Made by a program: the position numbers and the translations under genes
The notes under the pieces: model-generated
Told to the model about the DNA's origin: nothing
What the model saw: the letters and a program-made list of their open reading frames with translations, nothing else
Database searches by the model: none
In this document: one piece after another, positions 7,568 to 17,000 of the stretch
Numbering within the stretch: position 1 is the stretch's first letter
How the letters are laid out: every line of letters begins with the position of its first letter
From: Candidatus Ribeiella danica
Lineage (GTDB): Bacteria > Chloroflexota > Chloroflexia > Chloroflexales > Roseiflexaceae
Assembly: GCA_016717335.1 (NCBI GenBank)
Contig: JADKFS010000001.1
Coordinates: 1,550,001-1,614,000 of the forward strand
Direction of reading: 5' to 3'
Length of the DNA: 64,000 bases

Positions 7568-9343
7568 ATGCAACGACGTATCTCGCGGCGATGGCTGCCG
7601 CTCATGCTCGCGCTGCTGCTGACGGCGTTCGTCAGCCCGGCCGCCGCCGCCACGGGCACCTACCGCAACCCGCTCGACATCCAGATCCCCGGCGACGGCA
7701 AGGTCGAGAGCTGCGCCGACCCCTCGGTGATCTACGGGCAGGACAGCTACTGGTACATGTACTGCACCACCGACCCGCTCAACGGCCAGGACCGAAATGC
7801 CAGCGGCGACCTCAACTTCCACTTCATCCCAACCCTACGCTCCTACGACATGGTCCACTGGACCTATGTCGGCGACGCGTTCGAGGCGCGCCCGGGCTGG
7901 GTCGCCGACGACGCCGGCCTGTGGGCGCCGAACGTCGAGTACTTCAACGGCCAGTACTACCTCTACTACACCGCCTCCTGGACGGATGCCGGCGGCAGCG
8001 CGATTGGCGTCGCCACCGGCCCGACGCCGGTGGGCCCGTGGACCGACAGCGGCGCTCCGGTGGTGGAGCAGGGCGCGAGCGGCCCCGGGCGCTGGGTATT
8101 CGACCCGGACGTGATCGAGGTCGGCGGCACGCGCTATATCTACTTCGGCAGCTACTTTGGCGGCGTGTACGTGCGCCAGCTCTCGGCCGACGGCCTGCAC
8201 TCCGACCCGGCGACGCAGATAATGGTCGCGATCGATAACCGCTACGAGGGCGCCAACGTGGTCTACCACGGCGGCTACTACTACCTGTTCGTGTCGGCCA
8301 CCGACTGCTGCCGCGGCCCGCTGACCGGCTACAGCGTCTTCGTGGGGCGCTCGGCCAGCCCGACCGGGCCGTTCGTCGACCGCGAGGGCGTCTCGCTGCT
8401 GGCCGGCCGGGTCGGCGGCACCCCGGTGATCAGCATGAACGGCAACCGCTGGGTCGGCACCGGCCACAGCTTCGTCGTGACCGACTTCAGCGGGCAGGAC
8501 TGGCTGTTCTACCACGCCGTCGACCGCGAGGACCCCTATTTCGAAGGGGCGGTCGGCTTCACGAAGCGCCCGGTGCTGCTCGACGCGCTCGACTGGGTGA
8601 ACGGCTGGCCGACGGTGCGCGGCGGCCAGTGGGCCTCGGACACGCCGCAGCAGGCGCCCGCTGCGCAGCCTGGTGAGAAGACCAACTACAAGACCAAGCT
8701 GGTCAAACCGGACGAGCTTGGCAACCTGATCGGCGGTCTTTCGGACGAGTTCGACGGCGCGGCGCTGCGCCCGCAGTGGAGCTGGGTGCGCCAGCCCGAC
8801 CCTGCTACAGCCGGCCTGGATGGCGGGACGTTCCGCTTCGACACGCAGGCCGCCGACCTGTTCGAGGGCAGCAACAACGCCTCGGTGCTGATCGAGGATG
8901 CGCCGAACGGCAACTACGTCGTCGAGACCAGGGTCAAGCTGAATCTGCCGGCCGAGGGCTGCTGCTTCAACTATGTCCAGGCCGGACTGGTGATCTACGG
9001 CGACGACGACAACTTCATCAAGCTGGCGCACGTCTCGATCTGGAACACGCGCCAGACCGAGTTCGCCAAGGAGCTGTTCCCGGTGCCCAGCGGTTACCCA
9101 CGCTACGGCAACACCGTCGTCGGCCCGCCGGACGAGTGGACCTACCTGCGGATCGTCAAGCGCACGCAGGGCGGCGAGGAGCTGTACACCGCCTACACCA
9201 GCCGCGACGGGCAGCACTGGGTGCGCGGCGGGACGTGGACGCACGATCTCGGCAGCGACGCGCGGATCGGCCTGGTGTCGATGGGCGGGTCGGGCTTCAC
9301 CGCGAACTTCGACTACGTGCGGGTGTATACTGTGCACCACTAA
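7568..9343 (+). CDS. Secreted GH43 family protein with C-terminal beta-sandwich domain
   Basis: 591 residues. The cleavable signal peptide RRWLPLMLALLLTAFVSPAAAA is followed by a GH43 propeller with Asp in SCADPSVIYGQDSYW, Asp in VFDPDVIEVGGTRYIYF and Glu in YEGANVVYHGGYYYLF. The last about 200 residues (LSDEFDGAALRPQWSW onward) look like a DUF1349/concanavalin-type beta-sandwich, common as an accessory domain. The start at 7568 follows AGGAGGAG; an upstream in-frame codon at 7523 is less likely. It probably degrades arabinan or arabinoxylan outside the cell. Confidence 0.9.
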   Translation: MQRRISRRWLPLMLALLLTAFVSPAAAATGTYRNPLDIQIPGDGKVESCADPSVIYGQDSYWYMYCTTDPLNGQDRNASGDLNFHFIPTLRSYDMVHWTYVGDAFEARPGWVADDAGLWAPNVEYFNGQYYLYYTASWTDAGGSAIGVATGPTPVGPWTDSGAPVVEQGASGPGRWVFDPDVIEVGGTRYIYFGSYFGGVYVRQLSADGLHSDPATQIMVAIDNRYEGANVVYHGGYYYLFVSATDCCRGPLTGYSVFVGRSASPTGPFVDREGVSLLAGRVGGTPVISMNGNRWVGTGHSFVVTDFSGQDWLFYHAVDREDPYFEGAVGFTKRPVLLDALDWVNGWPTVRGGQWASDTPQQAPAAQPGEKTNYKTKLVKPDELGNLIGGLSDEFDGAALRPQWSWVRQPDPATAGLDGGTFRFDTQAADLFEGSNNASVLIEDAPNGNYVVETRVKLNLPAEGCCFNYVQAGLVIYGDDDNFIKLAHVSIWNTRQTEFAKELFPVPSGYPRYGNTVVGPPDEWTYLRIVKRTQGGEELYTAYTSRDGQHWVRGGTWTHDLGSDARIGLVSMGGSGFTANFDYVRVYTVHH

Positions 9344-9366
9344 GTTCTTCGGGGCGGGGAGGGCCT

Positions 9367-9389
9367 GGGGAGGGCCATGGGCCCTCCCC
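9367..9389. terminator. Short GC hairpin between GH43 and galT
   Basis: GGGGAGGGCC and GGCCCTCCCC form a 10-bp stem with a 3-base loop, 24 bp after the GH43 stop. There is no T-run, so it may be an attenuating or RNA-stabilising hairpin rather than a full terminator. Confidence 0.5.
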
Positions 9390-9416
9390 CACCCACGTAT
9401 GAAGAGGCGCTAAGAT

Positions 9417-10481
9417 ATGTTCAACCTGAGCAGCCACCCGCACCGCCGCTACAACCCGCTCAGCCGCGAGTGGGTGCTGGTCTCGCCGCACCGGACCCAG
9501 CGCCCCTGGCAGGGCCAGGTCGAGCAGCGCGCGCCCGAGCAGCGCCCAGCCTACGACCCGGCCTGCTACCTGTGCCCGGGCAACGAGCGCGCCGGCGGCG
9601 AGCGCAACCCGGCGTACGAGAGCACGTTCGTGTTCACGAACGACTACGCCGCGCTGCTGCCGGACACCCCGGCCGGCGAGCTCGACCGCGGCGGGCTGCT
9701 CAAGGCGGTCAGCGAGCGCGGCACCTGCCGGGTGGTCTGCTTCTCGCCGCGCCACGACCTGACGCTGGCCGAGATGGCCGTGGCCGACCTGGCGCAGGTG
9801 GTCGACGTGTGGGTCGCGCAGTACGAGGAGCTGGGCGCGCTGCCGCAGATCGGCTACGTGCAGATCTTCGAGAACCGCGGCGCGATGATGGGCGCCAGCA
9901 ACCCGCACCCGCACGGCCAGATCTGGGCCAACGAGCACATGCCGCTCAACCTGGCGCGCGAGCAGGAAGCCCAGGCCGACTACTTCGCCGCCCACGGCCG
10001 CACGCTGCTGGCCGACTACCTGGCGATCGAATTGGACGACGGCGCGCGAATCGTCGACGCGAACGATCACTTTGTCGCGCTGGTGCCGTTCTGGGCGGTC
10101 TGGCCGTTCGAGACGCTGGCGATCAGCCGGCGGCCGACCGGCGCGCTGACCGACCTGTCCGCCGAGGAGCGCGCCGGCCTGGCCGACATCCTGAAGCGGC
10201 TGACGACGCGCTACGATAACCTGTTCCAGGTCTCGTTCCCCTACTCGATGGGCTTCCACCAGCGGCCGACCGACGGCGCGGCGCACCCGGAGTGGCACCT
10301 GCACGCGCACTTCTACCCGCCGCTGCTGCGCTCGGCCACCGTGCGCAAGTTTATGGTCGGCTTCGAGATGCTGGCCGAGCCCCAGCGCGACATCACCGCC
10401 GAGACCGCCGCCGAGCGGCTGCGCGAGCTGCCTGGGGAGCACTACCGTACCAGTGACAAGGGGACAGGGGACAGGGGATAG
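9417..10481 (+). CDS. galT: Galactose-1-phosphate uridylyltransferase
   Basis: 354 residues. It transfers UMP between UDP-glucose and galactose-1-phosphate in the Leloir pathway. The active-site motif NPHPHGQIW lies at residues 162-170 (catalytic His166), and zinc-site residues are visible in CYLCPGNER. The AAGAGG site lies about 9 bases before the ATG. The enzyme sits among secreted glycosidases and just before a GH1 enzyme, consistent with galactose being a product of the locus; galK and galE are not in the window. The C-terminal residues DKGTGDRG are encoded by a GGGACAG heptamer array that continues past the stop. Confidence 0.93.
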   Translation: MFNLSSHPHRRYNPLSREWVLVSPHRTQRPWQGQVEQRAPEQRPAYDPACYLCPGNERAGGERNPAYESTFVFTNDYAALLPDTPAGELDRGGLLKAVSERGTCRVVCFSPRHDLTLAEMAVADLAQVVDVWVAQYEELGALPQIGYVQIFENRGAMMGASNPHPHGQIWANEHMPLNLAREQEAQADYFAAHGRTLLADYLAIELDDGARIVDANDHFVALVPFWAVWPFETLAISRRPTGALTDLSAEERAGLADILKRLTTRYDNLFQVSFPYSMGFHQRPTDGAAHPEWHLHAHFYPPLLRSATVRKFMVGFEMLAEPQRDITAETAAERLRELPGEHYRTSDKGTGDRG

Positions 10482-10511
10482 GGGATAGGGGACAGGGGAC
10501 AGGGGACATTC
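10455..10511. repeat. GGGACAG heptamer array overlapping the galT 3' end
   Basis: About seven tandem units of GGGACAG and variants (GGGATAG) begin inside the last codons of galT, supply its stop codon and continue to 10511. Confidence 0.8.
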
Positions 10512-10547
10512 TCTCACCCGGTCACATGACTACGACAAGGGGCGACA

Positions 10548-11813
10548 ATGAACTCTATAAAGCTCGGCCCTGCCCCGGCAGACTTTATCTGGGCCAGCGG
10601 CGTCGAGGACACCTTCGTGCCGCAGACGCGGCCGGGCCACCGCGCGCTCGACGAGTACGAGCTGATCGGGCACTACCAGCACTGGCGCGCGGACCTGGCG
10701 CTGGCGCGCCAGCTGGGCATGCAGGCCATCCGCTGGGGCGTGCCGTGGTACCGCGTCGAGCCGCTGCCGGGCGAGTTCGACTGGCGCTGGACCGACGAGG
10801 TCATCCCTTACATCGTCGAGGAGCTGGGCATCACGCCGATCGTCGACCTGATGCACTACGGCTGCCCGTTCTGGCTACGGCGCGAGTTCGCCAGCGACGA
10901 CTACCCGCGCGCAGTGGCCGCCTACGCGGCGGCGTTCGCGCGGCGCTACGGGCGGCTGGCCCGCTGGTACACGCCGCTGAACGAGCCGATCGTCAACGCG
11001 CTGATGTGCGGGCAGCGCGGCCTCTGGCCGCCCTACCTGCGCGGCGACGGCGGCTACGTCAGGATCATGATCCAGCTCGTCAAGGGCATCCTCCGCACCG
11101 TCGCGGCGATCAGGGAGGTCGACCCCGGCGCGACCATGGTCCACGTCGAGGCGACCGGCCTGAGCCGCGCGGCCCGCGCCGACCTGGAGGTGCTGGCGGC
11201 CGAGGATCAGCGGCGCGGCTTCCTGTGCTACGACCTGCTGACCGGCCGGGTGACGCCCGACCACCCGCTGTTCGGCTGGCTGCTGCGCAGCGGCGCGAAC
11301 CCGGCCGACCTGGCCGCCTTCGCGCGCGACCCGCTGCAGCTCGACGTGCTGGGCCTGAACTTCTACCCGCAGTGGTCGACCCAGCAGATCGCGGTCGACG
11401 CCAAGGGGCGGCTGATCTACCGCGCGGCCGAGAAGGACGGCGCCGGCTTCGGGCAGCTGATCGAGGACTACTACCAGCGCTACAAAGCGCCGGTGATCGT
11501 GACCGAGACCAGCGCCAAGGGCAGCCAGGCGGTGCGCTCGCGCTGGCTGGCCGCCTCGGTCGCCGCGATCCGGCAGCTGCGCGAGTCCGGCGTCCCGGTG
11601 CTCGGCTACACCTGGTTCCCGATGTTCACCATGATCGACTGGCGCTACCGCTTCGGGCGCGAGCCGCTCGAGAAGTACCGGCTGGATCTCGGGCTGTACG
11701 CGCTCGACGAGAGCGCCGACGGGCGCTGGCGGCCCACTCCGCTGGTGGAGCAGCTCCAACGCTACGTCGCCGACCCTGCTCAGTCAATTGGAACGCTGAA
11801 CGCTGAACCCTGA
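10548..11813 (+). CDS. GH1-like beta-glycosidase
   Basis: 421 residues with a clan GH-A barrel. The acid/base Glu is in YTPLNEPI (E146) and the likely nucleophile is in VTETSAKG (E320), whereas typical GH1 enzymes have ITENG at that place. WFP and WRYRFGREPLEKYRLDLGLY near the end resemble GH1 C-termini. There is no signal peptide, so it probably cleaves imported oligosaccharides in the cytoplasm. AAGGGG precedes the ATG. The last residues (TLNAEP) and the stop are encoded by GAACGCT/GAACCCT repeat units. Substrate is not determinable from sequence; a galactoside or glucoside is likely. Confidence 0.82.
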   Translation: MNSIKLGPAPADFIWASGVEDTFVPQTRPGHRALDEYELIGHYQHWRADLALARQLGMQAIRWGVPWYRVEPLPGEFDWRWTDEVIPYIVEELGITPIVDLMHYGCPFWLRREFASDDYPRAVAAYAAAFARRYGRLARWYTPLNEPIVNALMCGQRGLWPPYLRGDGGYVRIMIQLVKGILRTVAAIREVDPGATMVHVEATGLSRAARADLEVLAAEDQRRGFLCYDLLTGRVTPDHPLFGWLLRSGANPADLAAFARDPLQLDVLGLNFYPQWSTQQIAVDAKGRLIYRAAEKDGAGFGQLIEDYYQRYKAPVIVTETSAKGSQAVRSRWLAASVAAIRQLRESGVPVLGYTWFPMFTMIDWRYRFGREPLEKYRLDLGLYALDESADGRWRPTPLVEQLQRYVADPAQSIGTLNAEP

Positions 11814-11962
11814 ACGCTGAACGTTTGAACGTTTGAACGTTTGAACGTCGGAATTGCCGACCGCCGACCGCCGGCTGAACCCTGAACCCTGAACCCTGAA
11901 CCCTGTACCCTGTACCCTGTACCCTGTACCCTGATGGCTGCCAACCGCCGACTTCTAACTGC
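11793..11962. repeat. Compound heptamer/octamer array
   Basis: Successive blocks of different units lie end to end: GAACGCT (7 bp), GAACGTTT (8 bp), GACCGCC-like, GAACCCT (7 bp) and GTACCCT (7 bp). It starts within the GH1 C-terminus and ends just before the next GH43 gene, which has no visible Shine-Dalgarno site. Confidence 0.85.
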
Positions 11963-11974
11963 TGGCTGCTGACT

Positions 11975-13936
11975 ATGGAGACATACCTCAACCCGGTCTA
12001 CCACCACAGCTTCCCCGACCCGTTCGTCCTCAAGTTTCGCGGCGAGTACTGGGCCTACTCCACCGGCGTGTGCCCCGACGGCCGCTGCTTCGGCGTGCTG
12101 CGCTCGCGCGACCTGGTGAGCTGGGAGGATGTCGGCGGGGCGCTTGAGCCCTTGGCCGAGCCGCACCCGCAGTACTGGGCGCCCGAGGTCACCTACCACA
12201 ACGGCCGCTTCTACCTGTACTACAGCGTCGGCGACGAGGTCAACATGCACATCCGCGTCGCGGTGGCCGATCGCCCGGCCGGCCCGTTCCTGGACAGCGG
12301 GCGGCGGCTGACCGGCGAGCAGTTCGCGATCGACGCGCACGTGTTCGTCGCCGCCGACGGCGCCTGGCATCTGTTCTACGCGACCGACTTCCTCGACCGC
12401 GCGCATGTGGGCACCGGCACCGTGCGCGACCGGCTGCTCGATCCGCTCACGCTCGAGGGCCGGCCGACGCCGGTGGCGCTGCCGCGCTACGACTGGCACG
12501 TCTTCGACCCGCGGCGCGCCGAGAAGGGCGGGGTGCGCTGGCACACGATCGAGGGGCCGTTCGTGCTGGAGCGCAAGCGCCGCTTCTACCAGATGTTCAG
12601 CGGCGGCAACTGGCAGAACCTGAGCTACGGCGTGAGCTACGCGCTGGCCGACCGGATCGACCAGCCCGGCGAGTGGCGCCAGGTGGCCGACGGCGAGCGA
12701 GTGCTGCCGGTGCTGCGCACGCTGCCCGGCCAGGTGATCGGCCCCGGCCACAACTCGGTCGTGCGCGGCCCCGACAACATGCAGCTCTACTGCGTCTACC
12801 ACCGCTGGTCGGCCGACGGCGGCGAGCGCGTGCTGGCGATCGACCGGCTGGACTGGGCCGGCGAGCGCATGCTGGTGCTCGGCCCCAGCCATACGCCGCA
12901 GCTCGCCCCGGCGCCGCCAGTTCTCGCCGACTTCTTCGACGACGAGCGCGAGGGCGGCCTGGGCGAGCCCTGGGCCTGCGCGGGCGGGCGCTGGGCCGCG
13001 CGCGAGGGCGCGGCGCTGCAGCTGGAGCCGCGCGGCCGCGCCCTCGCGCTCGCGGTCGCGGGGCAGAGCTTCGTCGCCGAGGTCAGCCTGCGCGCGCTCG
13101 GCCAGGCGCCGGGCGGGAGCTACGGGCTGGCGCTGGGCGACCAGGCCGAGGTGCTGCTGGCGCCCGCGCGCCGCGAGCTGATCGTCCGCGCGCGCGACGC
13201 GAGCGGGCGGCGGACCTACCGGCGCCGGCGGTTGCCGGCCGACTTCGACGCGCGGGCCGACCACCTGCTGCGGGTCGAGCGCGACGCCGGCCAGGTCGCC
13301 GTATCGCTCGACGGCATCGCGCGCTGCACGGCCCGGCTGGCAGCCCCCGATGGCGCCGGCACGATCGCGCTCGTGACGAAGGACTGCGCGGCGGCGTTCG
13401 CCGGGTTCGCGCTCAGCCTAGGCTGGCAGGACACCTTCGCGGATCAGGGCGCGAGCCCCGCTGACCGCGGGTGGCAGGCCGAGCGCGGCGGCGACTGGCG
13501 GATCGAGGGCGGCCGGCTCTACTGCGACGGCGGGTCGCGCGGCACAATCGTCAAGGGGCCGCCGCTGGAGGCGTACGAGCTGGTCGTGAGCGTGCGGCTG
13601 GAGGAGCAGCCAGGGGCGAGCGGCTGCTATGGCTTCTACCCGGCGCTGCGCGACGGCGACCGCGGCCCGCTGCTCACCGTCGAGCGCGACGGTGCGGGCT
13701 GGGCGCTGGTGCACCGCGAGGGCGGCGCGGCGCGCGCGACCGCGCTGCCGGGCTTCGCCGCGCTCGACTTCCAGCAGTTTCGCTTCCGCAAGCAGGGCGG
13801 GCGCCTGGCGATCAGCTGGGAGGCGCGCGATCTTGGCGAGATCCCCGCGCCGGCGCAGCCAACCCGGATCGGGCTGCACGCCGACCACGCGGCGGTCGCG
13901 TTCGACATGGTCCGCGTGGCTGCCCTTTCCGCGTAA
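11975..13936 (+). CDS. GH43 family enzyme with two C-terminal beta-sandwich domains
   Basis: 653 residues, no signal peptide. The GH43 propeller occupies about residues 1-310, with Asp in HSFPDPFVLKFRGEYW, Asp in FAIDAHVFVAADG and Glu in TIEGPFVLERKRRFY. Two lectin-like or DUF1080-type sandwiches follow (from about residues 315 and 480; DTFADQGASPADRGW opens the second). Predicted intracellular, so it probably trims imported arabino- or xylo-oligosaccharides. No ribosome site is visible before the ATG, because the upstream sequence is repeat-derived; translation may depend on coupling or on another start. Confidence 0.87.
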   Translation: METYLNPVYHHSFPDPFVLKFRGEYWAYSTGVCPDGRCFGVLRSRDLVSWEDVGGALEPLAEPHPQYWAPEVTYHNGRFYLYYSVGDEVNMHIRVAVADRPAGPFLDSGRRLTGEQFAIDAHVFVAADGAWHLFYATDFLDRAHVGTGTVRDRLLDPLTLEGRPTPVALPRYDWHVFDPRRAEKGGVRWHTIEGPFVLERKRRFYQMFSGGNWQNLSYGVSYALADRIDQPGEWRQVADGERVLPVLRTLPGQVIGPGHNSVVRGPDNMQLYCVYHRWSADGGERVLAIDRLDWAGERMLVLGPSHTPQLAPAPPVLADFFDDEREGGLGEPWACAGGRWAAREGAALQLEPRGRALALAVAGQSFVAEVSLRALGQAPGGSYGLALGDQAEVLLAPARRELIVRARDASGRRTYRRRRLPADFDARADHLLRVERDAGQVAVSLDGIARCTARLAAPDGAGTIALVTKDCAAAFAGFALSLGWQDTFADQGASPADRGWQAERGGDWRIEGGRLYCDGGSRGTIVKGPPLEAYELVVSVRLEEQPGASGCYGFYPALRDGDRGPLLTVERDGAGWALVHREGGAARATALPGFAALDFQQFRFRKQGGRLAISWEARDLGEIPAPAQPTRIGLHADHAAVAFDMVRVAALSA

Positions 13937-13939
13937 GAA

Positions 13940-14046
13940 GGCTAGAGGTTACAGGTCGCAGCAGAGCGCGACCTGCGACGTGCAATATCAGCTACATGCG
14001 CGCTTCACGTTTCACGCCTCACGCTTCACGTCTCACCACTTGAATG
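13940..14046. repeat. Inverted and heptamer repeats before the GH2 gene
   Basis: AGGTCGCAG...CGACCT forms a short inverted repeat at about 13970-13980. It is followed by TCACGTT, TCACGCC, TCACGCT and TCACGTC units (7-bp period) ending close to the GH2 ribosome site. Confidence 0.7.
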
Positions 14047-14061
14047 TAGGTTGGAGCAGCG

Positions 14062-17000
14062 ATGACCCGACAGCGGATCAGCCTCGACGGCCCCTGGGAG
14101 TTCTTCCCCGACCCCGAGCGGCGGCTGGGGCGGCAGACGCTCGCTCGCGACGGCGCGCCGCGCCCGATCCTGGTCCCCGGCCCCTGGCAGGCCCAGTTCG
14201 ACGACCTGCGCGACTACAGCGGCGTGGCGTGGTACCGGCGCACCTTCGATGCGCCGAGTTTTGAGTTCTCAGTTTTGAGTTCTGAGTTCGAAGACGGACC
14301 GGATCAACTCAAAACTCAAAACTCAAAACTCAAAACGTATGTCGTGCACTTCGGCGCCGTCGACTACCACGCGACGGTCTGGCTGAACGGCCGGCGGCTG
14401 GGCGAGCACGAGGGCGGCTACCTGCCGTTCGAGCTGGACGCCAGCGCGGCGCTGCGCCACGACGGGCCGAACGAGCTGATCGTGCGCGTCGTGGACCCGA
14501 GCGACGACACGACCATGTTCCCCGAGTTTCCCTTCGCCGAGATCCCGCACGGCAAGCAGAGCTGGTACGGGCCGATCGGCGGCATCTGGCAGAGCGTCTA
14601 CCTGGAGGCGCGCCCGGCGACCTTCATCGACCGCCTCCAGGTCACGCCCGACGTCCCGGCCGAGCAGGCCCGGGTCGACGTGCTCCTGAGCCGCCCCGCC
14701 GAGCGCCCGCTCGCCCTGGAGCTGACCGTCGTCGACCCGCGCGGCGAGCGGACCGCCCACCGCCACACGATCGAGTCCGGCCAGCAGCGCCGGGAGGCGC
14801 GCATCCCCATCCCCGGCCCGCTGCTGTGGGACACGCGCAGCCCGCAGCTGTACCGGCTCGAAGCCACGCTGACCGATGATTCGACCAACGACCAACGACC
14901 AACGACCAACGAACAGGCCGGGAGGCAGGCAGGTGGCGAGGCGAGCGCCGATGTAGATTCGTCGTTCCTCCTTCATCCTGCATCCTTCATCCTTGATGCG
15001 CTGGCGACGACCTTCGGCATGCGCACGATCGCCACCTCGCCGGACGGCCACCTGATGCTGAACGGCCGCACCCTGTACCTGCGCGGCGCGCTCGACCAGG
15101 ACTACTACCCCGGCATGATCTACACGCCCTTCGGCGACGCCGAGCTGGACGAGCAGTTCGCCAAGGCCAAGCACATGGGGCTGAACTGCCTGCGAACCCA
15201 CATCAAGATCGCCGACCCGCGCTACTACGACGCCGCCGACCGCGCCGGGATGCTGATCTGGACCGAGCTGCCGAACTGGGAGAACCTCACCGTCGACGCG
15301 CGCCGGCGCGCCCGCGACACCCTGCAGGGCATGGTCGAGCGCGACTGGAACCACCCCTCGATCATCATCTGGACGATCATCAACGAGGGCTGGGGCGTCG
15401 AGCTGGCCGTCAACGCCGACCACCGCGCCTGGCTGGCCGAGACCTACGCGTACCTGAAGGCGCTCGACCCACACCGCCTGGTGGTCGGGAACTCGCCCTG
15501 CCTGAGCAACTTCCACGTCGTCACCGACATCGAGGACTTCCACAACTACTACGCCATCCCCGACCACTACCGCAAGTGGTGCGACTGGGTGCAGACCTTC
15601 GCCAGCCGGCCGTCGTGGACGTTCGCCCACAGCTACGAGAACATCGACTCCTGGCGGGCCTACCTGCGCGACCCCTGGAACCCCACGCCGCGCACCGCGG
15701 CGCCGGAAGTGGTGCGGCGCGGCAACGAGCCGATGGTCGTCTCCGAGTTCGGCAACTGGGGCCTGCCGGACGTGGCCGGGCTGCGCGCGTGCTACGGCGG
15801 CCAGGAGCCGTGGTGGTTCGAGACCGGGATCGAGTGGGGCGACGGCGTGGTCTACCCGCACGGGATCGAGCAGCGCTTCAAGGCGTTTCACCTGGATAAG
15901 ATCTTCCCGACCTTCGCGGACCTGGCGGCGGCGAGCCAGCGCATGCAGTTCACCGCGCTGAAGTACGAGATCGAGCAGATGCGCCGCCACGCCAGCATCG
16001 TCGGCTACATCATCACCGAGTTTACCGACGTCCACTGGGAGTGCAACGGCCTGCTGGACATGTGCCGCAACCCCAAGGCGTTCTACGACGTGATCGGCCA
16101 GATCAACGGCGCCGACGCGATCGTGCCGGACTGGGAGCGCGTGGTCTTCTGGGAGGGCGAGCGCTGCGAGGTGCGGCTGGCGTTCTCGCACTTCTCGGGC
16201 ATGGACCTGCGCGGCAGCCGGCTGGAGTGGCAGCTCGACCTGTGGCCCGAGGTCGGCGGGACCTTCGAGGATCTGCGCTTCCAGCCGACCCAGGTCACCA
16301 GCATCGGCACGGTGATCTTCCAGGCCCCGGCGGTCGAGCAGAGCGTGCGGGCGCGGCTGGAGCTCCGGCTGATCGACGCGGCGGGCCAGCAGGTCACCTG
16401 CAATCACCACGAGCTGTACATCTTCCCGCGGCGGCTGGCCGCGCCCGCCACCGCGCACGACGGCGTGCCCATTCAGGTGTGCGCGCCCGACTCGCCGGCG
16501 CTGGCGGCCACGCTGCGCGAGATCGGCTACCAGCTGACCGACGACGTGCGCGGCGCCGACCTGGCCGTCGTCGAGGTGATGACCGACGAGATGCGCTGGC
16601 GCGTGCAGAACGGCGCGCGGGTGCTGTGGATGGCCGACAAGCCCGACTCGCAGCAGACCTTCCTCGGCGCGCTCGGCATCGCGCAGCGCAAGGGCCGCAG
16701 CTGGCAGGGCGACTGGGCCAGCAACTTCAACTGGATCAGGCAGGACCGGATCTTCAAGGACATCCCGACCGGCGGCATGGTCGACTTCGCCTTCGCCGAC
16801 CTAATCCCCGACCAGGTGATCGTCGGCCTGAGCCCGCGCGACTACGCCGCCGACGTGCACTCCGGGCTGTTCGTCGGCTGGCTGCACCACACCGTCGCGC
16901 TGGTGGCCGAGCGGCACTTCGGCAGCGGGCGGCTGCTGGTCTCGACCTTCCACCTGGGCGAGCAGCTGCAGGACAGCCCGGTCGCCCGGATCATGCTGAG

